Part shown: positions 34,740-45,990 of the stretch, one piece after another
Layout of the letters: each line of letters begins with the position of its first letter
Numbering within the stretch: the stretch's first letter is position 1
DNA from: Ascarosepion bandense
Taxonomy: Eukaryota > Mollusca > Cephalopoda > Sepiida > Sepiidae
Direction: 5' to 3'
NCBI GenBank assembly: GCA_037127315.1
Contig: JBBBDQ010001124.1
Span: 805,001-869,000 of the forward strand
DNA: 64,000 nt
Program-made: the position numbers and the translations under genes
The notes under the pieces: generated by a model
The model's input: only the letters and a program-made list of their open reading frames with translations
Database searches by the model: none
What the model was told of the DNA's origin: nothing

Positions 34740-35061
34740 CTCTCTCTCATATATCTTCAGGTGAAGAGAACCAACAATTTAACAATTCTCTGGCATTTAC
34801 TTTTTATAAAAGTGCTCAATACAACAAATATTGTAGAGCATAATATAATTAAATTTGTCTTTTTAATTAAAATTATTGTATTTTACATTGCAATGCATAA
34901 ATTTCTGTTTCAAGATTTTTACCTTGTCAGCAGGCAATGTTAGATCATTGTTGTGAAATGATTTAACATTGCCTGATGATGAGGTAAAAATCTCGAAACA
35001 GAAATTTCTGTGTTGCAATGTAAAATGTATTAATTTTAATTAAAAAAAGAAATTTAATTAT
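34740..35061. mobile_element. Element G: foldback with a 218-bp palindrome
   Basis: The region 34844-35061 is a near-perfect palindrome with arms of about 108 bp and a spacer of only a few bases. Both arms contain GCAATGTTA(G/A)ATCAT, AGATTTTTACCT and TTTACATTGCAA. The outer left part (34740-34843, with GGTGAAGAGAACCAAC and TCTCTGGCATTTAC) is shared, inverted, with 63062-63260. Non-coding. Confidence 0.8.
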
Positions 35062-35087
35062 ACACACACATCGAGATATGTATATAT

Positions 35088-35200
35088 AAAAAATGAAATG
35101 TTCACTTACTTGCTAGCCAGGTTTTTCAACCATCCTGGTCTCATTAGGTGAGACTTACATGTTTGAAACCTGGATAGCAAGTGGTGAGCATTTCATTTTT
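35088..35200. repeat. Inverted repeat, 36-bp arms
   Basis: AAAAATGAAATGTTCACTTA and a following GCCAGGTTT pair with AAACCTGGATAGCAAG and GAGCATTTCATTTTT. It lies just after the element G palindrome and may belong to another foldback. Confidence 0.75.
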
Positions 35201-35309
35201 GACATATTAGCTCTGCATGTTCAGTACTTTTGTTTGTGCATTGAGCACTTTTTTCTTTTTTAGGAACCTTCTGGTTATCTAACCAGTACCTCATTTACTG
35301 TTGTGCATA

Positions 35310-35312
<3 letters not shown>

Positions 35313-35342
<30 letters not shown>
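35313..35342. repeat. (GT)n(AT)n microsatellite
   Basis: A short GT run followed by an AT run. Confidence 0.9.
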
Positions 35343-36372
35343 TCATAAATTATAACATGGATATGTTACAATGTCACTACGAAAGTAGCCATTTTGTTTC
35401 GACACTTTTGTGTCTTGTCAAGTGATGTGATTGTTCTTAAATGAATGGTTTAAGTCTGAAAACGAGCATGATCCCTTTCATCAGGGAGGCATTATTGTAT
35501 ATACAATGTGGACCAATCAGAGTAAAGTAACTTCTAACTTGGAAAATATGCGGGCAGGCTTAAGGTTAATTTTGGTGTTGTTATTAAGATTTGATTGAAG
35601 TCGAATCATTTTATTAATTAATACTTATATCTACTTTGTTCTTGTTGCTAAAATTATTATATAATAATAGTATACAAACATGTATGTATTTTACCCTGAC
35701 TACACGCACACAGACACATATACACACACCACGCCCGTGGCATATAAATCTTCAGATGAACTAGATAGATAAGGCAATGTTCATGAAATTGATACTCTTT
35801 AGCCAGGTCAACGAGTCAAAAGAAAACATCGCACCGCACTGAGATGAGATACATATACAGGCAGACTTATGTCATTGGACAACCGAAAACACTTTAATAA
35901 TACCTAAATATAATTCAAATTTCAAAACCATCAGCCCTTAAGTTTGTATGAGATGGTGAATACATGCATGAATGCGTACATTTGTATGTATTCATTACCC
36001 CATCCTTTTATGCTTTTTTTTTTTTTAGAAAATAAAAAAAAAGATAAATGTAAACAAATTAGTTACATCCCTTGCACGGTGAGTTTAATCTTAATGAAGC
36101 CTAATTATAAACTTCTCTTTTTTTTCTCCTACGACAATTACAATTTTAGTATTTTATTTTTAGGTTTTGCTGTTAAACTAAATTATACATTTTATAAATA
36201 AAAATATTTGCACATTTGATTTAATACCCATACTGAACTTTAAGAAAAGAATTCTAATAAATAATTCAAATCGAGAAAAGACAAGTTGGATATGCATCTG
36301 ATGATTACAAAACACACAAAACTCCTAGTTGTACCTAAAATATAGGATAATATGTATATTTATTAATATATA
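35343..36372. other. Unassigned AT-rich sequence
   Basis: An 85-codon frame at 35944-36201 is low-complexity (Phe, Lys, Tyr) without a recognised domain. Nothing else is visible. Confidence 0.5.
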
Positions 36373-36990
36373 TAATGAGAAACTGGGTAAAAGATTTTCC
36401 TGCAGTATGTTGCCATTACTTTCTGCAGTAGACTGGTTGACAATCAAGGCTATATAACCAAATTTGTCCTGTTATTTGACCCATACCTGGAGAAAAGAGA
36501 TTTTTTTTTTTTAAATCATATTGTCCCAAGTAAGGCATTTTACTGCCACTGTTTTCTAGGGGGTTACATAGGAAGAAAGTTATGAGAAAAGAGTGACAGG
36601 TTATAGGTGGTGGCAGGAAGTGGGTAAGAGGAGGATGAGAATGCTGATGAGTGTGAAGTGGACGGAGAAAGGAGCATGAGAGAGAGGATGCAGTTTAGTG
36701 AGATAGGAGATGACTATTGACATTTAAATTCCTGGAGATGAAAGCTGTTGGGGAAGCAAGTAAATGGAAGGGAGTTCCACAGCAGTTGCTGGAGTAGAAT
36801 TTGTGTTTATATTTTATTGGTTTCACAGTAAAAGGGTGGGACCTAGTTGCGAATCTTGTGGCTAGAGTAAATTCATATATAGGGAGCACCAGTGAGCTAA
36901 GTTCATCGGAGAAGATAGGTTAACACCTTTCCCAAGGGTATTTGTGCATAAGTGAATGCAACAAATTCAACTGGAATTAAAAAACTGCTC
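36373..36990 (-). mobile_element. SINE-A split by a LINE 3' end
   Basis: The SINE-A sequence (minus) at 36373-36493 stops at GGAGAAAAGAGA and resumes at about 36919 with TAGGTTAACACCTTTCCC. The two parts are adjacent in other copies (for example 58120-58150). The interruption is a CR1/Jockey-like LINE tail. Confidence 0.8.
36494..36918 (-). mobile_element. CR1/Jockey-like LINE 3' end, inserted in SINE-A
   Basis: On the minus strand it encodes ATRFATRSHPFTVKPIKYKH and a degenerate AFISRNLNVN block. It ends with the 3' tail and a poly-A seen as a T run at 36500. It is 5'-truncated. A short AGA-rich sequence is present at both edges and may be the target-site duplication. Confidence 0.8.
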
Positions 36991-37266
36991 TTCGATAACT
37001 CGTGCTGATTTATTGTCTACCGCACAACAATGCACAAGATGCTTAAAAAGTAATGATTTTGATGTTGAAGATAAAGAACACTTGGGTGTGCAGAAAAGTT
37101 TGAAAACAAAGAATGGGAGGCATTATTTAATGAAGACTCATGTCAAGTGTAAGCGGTATTTGTAGAATCATTAGGAGTTGATCTTAAGACAGTTTTGAAA
37201 TGTTTGGAAGCATTAGGACAGATTCAAAACAAGGACATTGTGTTGTATACTCCTTCTGAGTAGGTA
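36990..37266 (+). mobile_element. Mariner transposase fragment (second type)
   Basis: The frame from about 37010 reads CLKSNDFDVEDKEHLGVQK, the N-terminal region of a mariner transposase. In that family the segment runs F(K)xxDFDxEDKxRxGxPK. After a frameshift come LGVDLKTVLK and LEALGQIQ, the end of the helix-turn-helix part. It stops before the catalytic domain. It differs from the three mariner copies at 1.6, 5.0 and 46.5 kb. Confidence 0.75.
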
Positions 37267-37540
37267 TATTCAGCTTGAATCAAAATGGATGAGAGTTAAC
37301 TGCTTCTTTTCTGTTGACAAAACCAATGCTGCAACCAATTTGACACCTCTCATGATGACTTTGGTTTTCTCTTTTAAGTGACAGACCATATAAGCTGCTA
37401 TCAATTTGGGGACTCCCAAGATTGTTCCATGTTTCTTCTCATAAGTGATGAACCATAAACTTCTATCTATTTGGTGAGAATCTGTCCAAACCAAATGTTG
37501 TCTTTTTTACTAACAAAATGAAAAAATAAACTATTTTGGA
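37267..37540. other. Unassigned sequence before the array
   Basis: Two loosely similar segments of about 90 bp (around 37320 and 37400, each with TTCT..AAGTGA and CAATTTG) suggest an old duplication. No gene was recognised. Confidence 0.4.
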
Positions 37541-37549
37541 GCTTTCCTT

Positions 37550-37580
<31 letters not shown>

Positions 37581-38951
37581 CTGAGCTTTCCTTTGATATA
37601 TATGTATGGATTGAGCTTTCCTTTCATATATATATATATATATGGATTGAGCTTTCCATTGATATATATATGTATGTATTGAGCTTTCCTTTGAGATATA
37701 TATATATGTATATATTGAGCTTTCCATTGATATATATATGTATGTATTGAGCTTTCCTTTGAGATATATATATATGTATATATTGAGCTTTCCTTTGAGA
37801 TATATATATATATGTATATATTGAGCTTTCCTTTGAGATATATATATATATGTATATATTGAGCTTTCCTTTGATATATAAATATATGTATGTATTGAGC
37901 TTTCCTTTGAGATGTATATATATATATATGTATTGAGATTTCCTTTCATATACATATATATATATATATATGTATGTATGTATTGGGCTTTCCTTTGATA
38001 TATAAATATATGTATGTATTGGGCTTTCCTTTGATATATAAATATATGTATGTATTGGGCTTTCCTTTGATATATAAATATATGTATGTATTGGGCTTTC
38101 CTTTGATATATAAATATATGTATGTATTGGGCTTTCCTTTGATATATAAATATATGTATGTATTGGGCTTTCCTTTGATATATAAATATATGTATGTATT
38201 GGGCTTTCCTTTGATATATAAATATATGTATGTATTGGGCTTTCCTTTGATATATAAATATATGTATGTATTGGGCTTTCCTTTGATATATAAATATATG
38301 TATGTATTGGGCTTTCCTTTGATATATAAATATATGTATGTATTGGGCTTTCCTTTGATATATAAATATATGTATGTATTGGGCTTTCCTTTGATATATA
38401 AATATATGTATGTATTGGGCTTTCCTTTGATATATAAATATATGTATGTATTGGGCTTTCCTTTGATATATAAATATATGTATGTATTGGGCTTTCCTTT
38501 GATATATAAATATATGTATGTATTGGGCTTTCCTTTGATATATAAATATATGTATGTATTGGGCTTTCCTTTGATATATAAATATATGTATGTATTGGGC
38601 TTTCCTTTGATATATAAATATATGTATGTATTGGGCTTTCCTTTGATATATAAATATATGTATGTATTGGGCTTTCCTTTGATATATAAATATATGTATG
38701 TATTGAGTTTTCCTTTGATATATATATATTTATGGGGCTTTCTTTTGAGATATAGATATATGTATGTATTGAGCTTTCCTTTGAGATATATATATATATA
38801 TGTATGTATTGAGCTTTCCTTTGAGATATATATATATATATATGTATGTATTGAGCTTTCCTTTGAGATAGATATATATATATATATATGTATGTATTGA
38901 GCTTTCCTTTGAGATATATATATATATATATATGTATTGAGCTTTCCTTTC

Positions 38952-38982
<31 letters not shown>

Positions 38983-41900
38983 TGGATTGAGCTTTCCATT
39001 GATATATATATATATATATATATGGATTGAGCTTTCCATTGATATATATATATATATAAATATATGTATGGATTGAGCTTTCCTTTGATATACATATATA
39101 TATAAATATATGTATGTATTGAGCTTTCCTTTGATATATATATATATATATAAATATATGTATGCATTGAGCATTCCTTTGATATATAAGTATATGTATG
39201 TATTGGGCTTTCCTTTGATATATATATATATGTATATGTATGTATTGGGCTTTCCTTTGATATATATATGTATGTATTGGGCTTTCCTTTGAGATATATA
39301 TATATATGTATGTATTGGGCTTTCCTTTGAGATATATATATATATGTATGTATTGGGCTTTCCTTTGAGATATATATATATGTATGTATTGAGCTTTCCT
39401 TTGAGATATATATATATATATGTATTTATTGAGCTTTCCTTTGAGATATATATATATATATGTATTTATTGAGCTTTCCTTTGAGATATATATATATATA
39501 TGTATTTATTGAGCTTTCCTTTGAGATATATATATATATGTATTTATTGAGCTTTCCTTTGAGATATATATATATATGTATTTATTGAGCTTTCCTTTGA
39601 GATATATATATATATGTATTTATTGAGCTTTCCTTTGAGATATATATATATATATATATGTATTTATTGAGCTTTCCTTTGAGATATATATATATATGTA
39701 TTTATTGAGCTTTCCTTTGAGATATATATATATATGTATTTATTGAGCTTTCCTTTGAGATATATATATATATATATGTATTTATTGAGCTTTCCTTTGA
39801 GATATATATGTATTGATTGAGCTTTCTTTTGGGATATATGGAGATGTATTGAGCTTTTTGGGATAGGCAGGGATGTATTGAGCTTTCTTTTGGGATATAT
39901 GTGGATGTATTGAGCTTTTCTTTGGGATATATGGGGATGTATTGAGCTTTTTTGGGAAGGGTATGGATGTATTGAGCTTTCTTTTGGGATATATGTGGAT
40001 GTATTGAGCTTTTTTGGGATATATGTGATGTATTGAGCTTTTGGGATAGGTGGATGTATTGAGCTTTCTTTTGGGATATATGGATGTATTGAGCTTTCTT
40101 TTGGGATATATGTGGATGTATTGAGCTTTCTTTTGGGATATATGTGGATGTATTGAGCTTTCTTTTGGGATATATGGATGTATTGAGCTTTTTGGGATAT
40201 ATGTGGATGTATTGAGCTTTTTTGGGATATATGTGGATGTATTGAGCTTTTCTTTGGGATATATGTGGATGTATTGAGCTTTCTTTTGGGATATATGGGA
40301 TGTATTGAGCTTTTCTTTGGGATATATGTGGATGTATTGAGCTTTCTTTTGGGATATATGTGATGTATTTGTTTTCTTTGGGATATATGGGATGTATTGA
40401 GCTTTTCTTTGGGATATATGTGGATGTATTGAGCTTTTTGGGATATATGGATGTATTGAGCTTTCTTTGGGATATATGTGGGATGTATTGAGCTTTCTTT
40501 TGGGATATATGTGGATGTATTGAGCTTTTTGGGATATATGGGATGTATTGAGCTTTTGGGATATATGTGGATGTATTGAGCTTTTTGGGATATATGTGAT
40601 GTATTGAGCTTTTTGGGATATATGTGATGTATTGAGCTTTCTTTTGGGATATATGTGGATGTATTGAGCTTTTTGGGATATATGTGGATGTATTGAGCTT
40701 TTTGGGATATGTGGAGCTGCATTGAGCTTTCTTTTGGGATATATGTGGATGTATTGAGCTTTTGGGATATATGTGGATGGCTGAGCTTTTGGGATATATG
40801 TGGAGATGTATTGAGCTTTCTTTTGGGATATATGTGGATGTATTGAGCTTTTGGGATATATGGGATGTATTGAGTTTTGGGATATGTGGATGTATTGAGC
40901 TTTTTTGGGATATATGTGGATGTATTGAGCTTTCTTTTTGGGATATATGGGATGTATTGTTTTCTTTGGGATATATGTGGATGTATTGAGCTTTTTGGGA
41001 TATATGGGATGTATTGAGCTTTTGGGATATATGGATGTATTGAGCTTTCTTTTGGGATATATGGGGATGTATTGAGCTTTTGGGATATATGGGGATGTAT
41101 TGAGCTTTTGGGATATATGTGGATGTATTGAGCTTTTGGGATATATGGATGGCATTGCTTTTGGGATATATGGGATGTATTGAGCTTTTGGGATATATGG
41201 GATGTATTGAGCTTTCTTTGGGATATATGGGGATGTATTGAGCTTTTTGGGATATATGGATGTATTGAGCTTTCTTTTGGGATATATGTGGATGTATTGA
41301 GCTTTTTGGGATATATGTGGATGTATTGAGCTTTCTTTTGGGATATATGTGATGTATTGAGCTTTTGGGATATATGTGGATGTATTGAGCTTTTTGGGAT
41401 ATATGTGGATGTATTGAGCTTTTTGGGATATATGTGATGTATTGAGCTTTTGGGATATATGTGGATGTATTGAGCTTTCTTTTGGGATATATGTGGATGT
41501 ATTGAGCTTTTTGGGATATATGTGGATGTATTGAGCTTTCTTTTGGGATATATGTGGATGTATTGAGCTTTCTTTTGGGATATATGTGGATGTATTGAGC
41601 TTTTGGGACATATGTGGATGTATTTGGTTTCTCTTTTTGGGATATATGGAGATGTATTGAGCTTTTTTGGGATATATGTGGATGTATTGAGCTTTTGGGA
41701 TATGTGGATGTATTGAGCTTTCTTTGGGATATAGGATGTATTGAGCTTTCTTTTGGGATATATGATGTATTGAGCTTTTTGGGATATGGATGTATTGAGC
41801 TTTTTGGGATATATGTGGATGTATTGAGCTTTTTGGGATATATGTGGATGTATTGAGCTTTTTGGGATATATGGATGTATTGAGCTTCTCTTTGGGATAT

Positions 41901-42121
41901 ATGTGAATGGCTGAGCTTTCTTTGGGATAGTATGTGGATGTATTGAGCTTTCTTTTGGGGATATATGTGGATGTATTGAGCTTTCTTTTGGGATATAGAT
42001 GTAATATTTTCGGGATATATGTGGATGTATTGAGCTTTCTTTTGGGATATATGTGGATGTATTGAGCTTTCTTTTGGGATATATATATATATATATATCA
42101 CAAAGGAAAGCCAATACATAT

Positions 42122-42155
<34 letters not shown>

Positions 42156-42180
42156 CACAAAGGAAAAGCTCAATACATAT

Positions 42181-42214
<34 letters not shown>

Positions 42215-42238
42215 CACAAAGGAAAGCTCAATACATAT

Positions 42239-42277
<39 letters not shown>

Positions 42278-42295
42278 AAAAGGAAAGCTCAATAC

Positions 42296-42338
<43 letters not shown>

Positions 42339-42351
42339 AAAGGAAAGCTCA

Positions 42352-42386
<35 letters not shown>

Positions 42387-42399
42387 AAAGGAAAGCTCA

Positions 42400-42442
<43 letters not shown>

Positions 42443-42518
42443 AATGGAAAGCTCAATACATATATACATACATATATACATATATATATATATCACAATG
42501 GAAAGCTCAATACATATA

Positions 42519-42552
<34 letters not shown>

Positions 42553-42662
42553 TCACAATGGAAAGCTCAACACATATATACATACATATATACATATATA
42601 TATATATCACAATGGAAAGCTCAATACATATATACATACATATATATATATATATATATATT
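37541..42662. repeat. 32-36 bp minisatellite array with an orientation switch
   Basis: The common core is TATTG(A/G)GCTTTCCTTTGA followed by an AT-rich part. Four zones are visible. From 37541 to 37970 units are diverged. From 37975 to 38715 there are about 20 nearly identical 36-bp units (TATTGGGCTTTCC). From 38716 to 39830 units have AT parts of varying length. From 39831 to 42080 a derived unit reads GAGCTTTCTTTTGGGATA with TATGTGGATGTATT and carries many indels. From about 42085 to 42662 the core appears reversed (CAAAGGAAAGCTCAATAC). Open frames of up to 840 codons come from stop-free units. Confidence 0.95.
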
Positions 42663-42892
42663 CATTCAGTAATGAATTACAACACTCTAACTTCTGGTAT
42701 GTGTATACATGGCATATCACACACTAAAAGTCTGCCTCCTTCTACTGAGTGTCCATGACTCAGGGGTAGAATTGCCGACTGATGCCAATTCGGTCGGGTT
42801 ACAATCCTGGGTAAAAGCAATTTGATGTTTAACCATATTTGATGAGCTGTGATACAGCGAAACACTACTGTCTGTGGATGACTATATATATT
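42663..42892 (+). mobile_element. SINE-B (copy 2), abutting 5S-like sequence
   Basis: It starts near TTCAGTAATGAATTACAAC. The tRNA-like part has A-box-like TGACTCAGGGG and B-box-like GGTTACAATCC. The tail is TGTGGATGACTATATATA. The 5S-like sequence starts two bases after the AT tail. Confidence 0.7.
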
Positions 42893-43003
42893 GCTTACGG
42901 TCATATCACATTGAATACACCGGTTCTCGCTCAATCATCGAAGTTGAGCCTGGTCAGTACTTAGATGGGTGACCGCTTGGGAATACCAGGTGCTGTAAGC
43001 GTT
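42893..43003 (+). rRNA. 5S rRNA-like sequence with an internal deletion (probable pseudogene or SINE module)
   Basis: This matches metazoan 5S rRNA over its length: GGTCATATCAC near the start, ACACCGGTTCTCG, CGAAGTTGAGC, GGTCAGTACTTAGATGGGTG, ACCGCTTGGGAATACC and the 3' end GGTGCTGTAAGC. The ends can pair (GCTTAC with GTAAGC), so the terminal helix is intact and differs from the usual CTAC/GTAG by matched changes. It is 111 nt, about 10 short. The missing bases fall after GTTGAGC, within the usual box A to intermediate element of the internal promoter. A functional 5S gene is unlikely; a 5S-derived SINE head or a retroposed copy are alternatives. Confidence 0.85.
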
Positions 43004-43010
43004 ATTGACG

Positions 43011-43160
43011 GATGTACGTTGAGGTGCCGTGGATGTCGGCTCGGAGGAGGAAATCGGTGAGCTGAGTTCTAATTCCAGTCAGACACTTTGCATTCACTTA
43101 CGCACTGGTACCCTTGGGAAAGGTATTAATCCATTCCTTCCCTCCAGTTATGGGTTAAAT
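43011..43160 (+). mobile_element. SINE-A head, 3'-truncated, next to 5S
   Basis: It starts GATGTACGTTGAGGTGCCGT, seven bases after the 5S-like sequence, and runs through the B-box region to TTATGGGTTAAAT, where similarity to SINE-A ends. The rest of the body is missing. Confidence 0.85.
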
Positions 43161-43590
43161 TACTGAGGTCTGTTGTTCATGCAATCTGTGGTAGACTTCT
43201 GCACCGAACTTCCACTTTAAACAATTTTTTGTGTGGTAGCCTGTGTTAGACGCTCATACGTCGAAATCGATGGGAGAGTCCATTATATATATGAGAGAGA
43301 AAGAGAAAGGCATATATTAGTATATTTTACAGTATAGTTGTTCATATACTATAAAGATTTTTATGGGTTGTAAAACGGATTTAACCCTAAACAAGAAACC
43401 CGAGAGAATAAATTTATGAAGGGACTAACCCCTGCCCCCTAAAAACTTGCTAATGCACCTGGATGCGCTGGAAGATGACTGCTTAGCCAAAAGTTGCAAA
43501 TTTCCCCCAATATGAAAACAAGCAATCACCCCCAACTGCAACTTATCTTTTAGAAGTCATCTTTCACTATCTTAATGCATTTTCATTTGT
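43161..43590. other. Unassigned sequence
   Basis: No gene recognised; a short AT/AG tract at about 43285-43308. Confidence 0.5.
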
Positions 43591-43799
43591 ATTGCTTTCT
43601 GTTATAGGCTGGTTGCCAGCCAACGCTATAGAACCCAATCTGTCCTATTATTTGACCCAAAACTGGAGGGAAGAGATGGTTTAATACCTTTCCCAATGGT
43701 ATTTGTGTGTAAGTGAATACAAAGAATTCAACTGGAATTTGAACTCAGCTTCCCGATTTGTCATTCCGAGCTGATATCCACTGCACCACAACGCACATC
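43591..43799 (-). mobile_element. SINE-A, lacking the 3' stem
   Basis: In minus orientation it covers the head (ACCACAACGCACATC at the right end) to the middle of the body (ATTGCTTTCTG at the left end). The 3' 90 bp is absent. Confidence 0.9.
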
Positions 43800-43902
43800 T
43801 AATAAGCTCTGTTATATTACATTAAGCACTGTTTTATTAGCACCAGAAAAATATTTATATATGCATGTATATCTGTGTGTCTACCCATATGTACATTTCT
43901 TG

Positions 43903-43907
<5 letters not shown>

Positions 43908-43938
<31 letters not shown>
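43908..43938. repeat. (AT)n microsatellite
   Basis: A continuous AT run. Confidence 0.95.
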
Positions 43939-43939
<1 letters not shown>

Positions 43940-43942
<3 letters not shown>

Positions 43943-44240
43943 TATTTGGGCAACAATCTCTATTTTATGCAGGTTTTATTAAAAATGATAAACAAGGTAT
44001 TATCAAGTCTTTTATGTAACTTTTCATGAGTTATGATTTTTTTCTTTTCAGAACTAAAATTAAATAAGAATTGTCCAAATGATTTGTATTTTCAAGCACT
44101 TTCAGCTATACTCTTAGCCATTATCAAGAATGAATTTTATTTCATTTGTAAATAAATATGCGTAAAGTTAGTGCATGTTAAGTTCTGAACATGGTAAGCA
44201 CATTGTTACCATGTTCATAATTGATCTTATTGGGTGTAGG
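43940..44240. other. Possible left flank of the Tc1-like element
   Basis: No coding sequence. GTGTATTTGGGCAACAAT at 43941 looks like a Tc1-type end, but no clear partner was found at 46.3-46.5 kb. Confidence 0.3.
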
Positions 44241-44525
44241 ATTTCTCTTTTTTATTAGTCATGCAAAAATAATGAACTAAAAAACTAGAATGCCTGCATG
44301 AAAGCAACTAAACAGCAGCTTTTGAATAAACATCACAAAAAGAAACTTGTAATCGAAGCAAAGGAATATGCAAAAACTATTTTCTCAACAGTAAGTTTTA
44401 TCGATAAATGTAGAGCTATATTGGATAAACCTCAGAGCAGGTCAAGAGGTTATGACCTTCAGATGAAATAATCAACCAATGCAACCTGAAAGACAACAGT
44501 GGGAAGGTGTAGTAATGTATTGCAC
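44241..44525 (+). mobile_element. Tc1-like transposase relic, upstream half
   Basis: The plus frame reads ATKQQLLNKHHKKKLVIEAK, then a diverged block with DKCRAILD, RSRGYDLQ and, after a frameshift, RQQWEGVVMYC. This order matches a Tc1-type DDE domain, where a first catalytic Asp lies in an F(I/S)DE motif before the RRQGGGGVM(F/V)W block. In this copy that motif reads IDKC, so the Glu neighbour is changed. The protein stops at the edge of the RTE LINE. Confidence 0.7.
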
Positions 44526-45990
44526 TTCTTTTTTTATGTGCCATGTCCTTACAGGACGTAGGCGATCATGGCTCTCCACATTTCCTTATCACTGGTGGCT
44601 CTTAGCACGCCTTCTCTTGTTGCACCATGCAACCCTCGTTCTGTCATCCACCTGATCAGGTCCTTCAAATATGTTACTGTTGCTTTCCCCTGTCTATTTT
44701 TCCTTCTATCTGGCCTGTTAGTATCAGGTTCTCCAAGCCCTCCTTCCTCATTGCATGTCCCAGGAACTTTAGTTGTTTCTTCCAGATGCTCTCTATTAAT
44801 TTCCTTTTCGTTTCCATCCTTTCCCAAACCTCGTCATTGCTCACATGCTCAATCCATGATATTCGCAGCATCCTTCTGTAGAGCCACATTTCAGTTATTT
44901 CAAGTTTTTCCTTCATCTTTGAAGATGTTGTCCAACATTCACTGCTATATTGAAGAATCACATAGCAATCCAATACTCTCCTCTTTGTTTCTAGTGAAAT
45001 TATCCTGTTTCTTAATACTTTACTCAACTCATGGTAATTCGTCTTCCGATCTCAGTGTACCATTTTCCGTCTTCTGTTAGAACACTTCTTGGGTATTTAA
45101 GTTTTTGTACCTGCTTGATTTTAGTGTCCCTCACCTGTATTTGGCATTTTGGGTTGCTCTTTTTGCTGATGACCATACATTCAGTTTTCTTGCAGTTCAT
45201 GTATAGTTTTTTCTTGTCACTCTCTTCAGCTACCTTCTGTAGGGGGTCTTGTAGTTTTCTTTTCATTTCTGCTATCAGCACTTTATCATCTGCGTACCTT
45301 ATATTGTTTAAAATGTGGCCTTCGATGACGGATCCTGGTATTACTTCTAGGATTTTCAGAATAATCTCACTGTACAAGATCCGGTGAAAAGACACATCCT
45401 TGTCTTACGCCCTTTTCAATCTTTTTATAACTGTTGAATTCGTTACCTGTCCGTATACAGGCAGTTTTCTGCCAGTAGAGTTTCTTGATTACTCGTAGGT
45501 CTTTCCCAAATATGTTGAGGCTGCCGAGCATCTCTATCAATTCTTTGTGGCGTATTTTGTCAAACACTTTCACATAATCAATAAAATACACGTCCTTTTT
45601 CATTTTTATTGCCCTTTCAGAGAGCATCCTAATCATAAATATAATGTTCCTTGTTCCAGTGTCTTTGACGAAACCGCACTGTTCTTGTCCTATCTGTGGT
45701 CTGATTCTGCTTCTTGCTATATTCATCAGGATTCAGACGATCAGTTTTGTTATATGGCTCATTAAACTGATGGTTCTGTGGAGTTCGTACTCTTTGCTCC
45801 TGGCTTCTTAGGCAGTGCTATGAAGATCGACTTGCTGAGGTCCTCTAGTATTACATCATTATTATAAATTCCATTTCTTATTTCTGTCATTTTTTCTATA
45901 CCAATTTTTTCCAGGGCTCTCAGCAGCTCTATGACTATACCATCTAGTCTGGCTGCTTTGACTGGACTAATTTTGCAGATTTGTGATCAT
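44526..45990 (-). mobile_element. RTE-like LINE with reverse transcriptase domain, 5'-truncated
   Basis: On the minus strand it covers much of the RT domain and the C-terminus. In order: ARLDGIVIELLRALEKIG, DLSKSIFIALPKK, QEQCGFVKDTGTRNIIFM, VYFIDYVKVFDKIRHKEL, GVRQGCVFSPDL and IRYADDKVLIAEM. The YADD motif is intact. Then KTECMVISKKSN, SSECWTTSSKMKEKLE, MWLYRRMLRISWIEHVSN and FLGHAMRKEGLENLI follow. It ends in the 3' tail TACGTCCTGTAAGGACATGG, with a T run (poly-A) at 44529. At least three frameshifts or stops break it. It lies inside a Tc1-like element. Confidence 0.9.

Noticed and set aside
37946..38959. Open frames of more than 300 codons on both strands
   Set aside because: A 36-bp unit gives a repeating 12-residue peptide on either strand. 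There is no sign of selection on a protein, and both strands are equally open.
39664..42186. Open frame of 840 codons and others over 600 codons on the minus strand
   Set aside because: It is a repeat translation ([12 protein letters not shown]) of the 32-36 bp minisatellite. Frames are open because the unit lacks stops, and they change with every indel.
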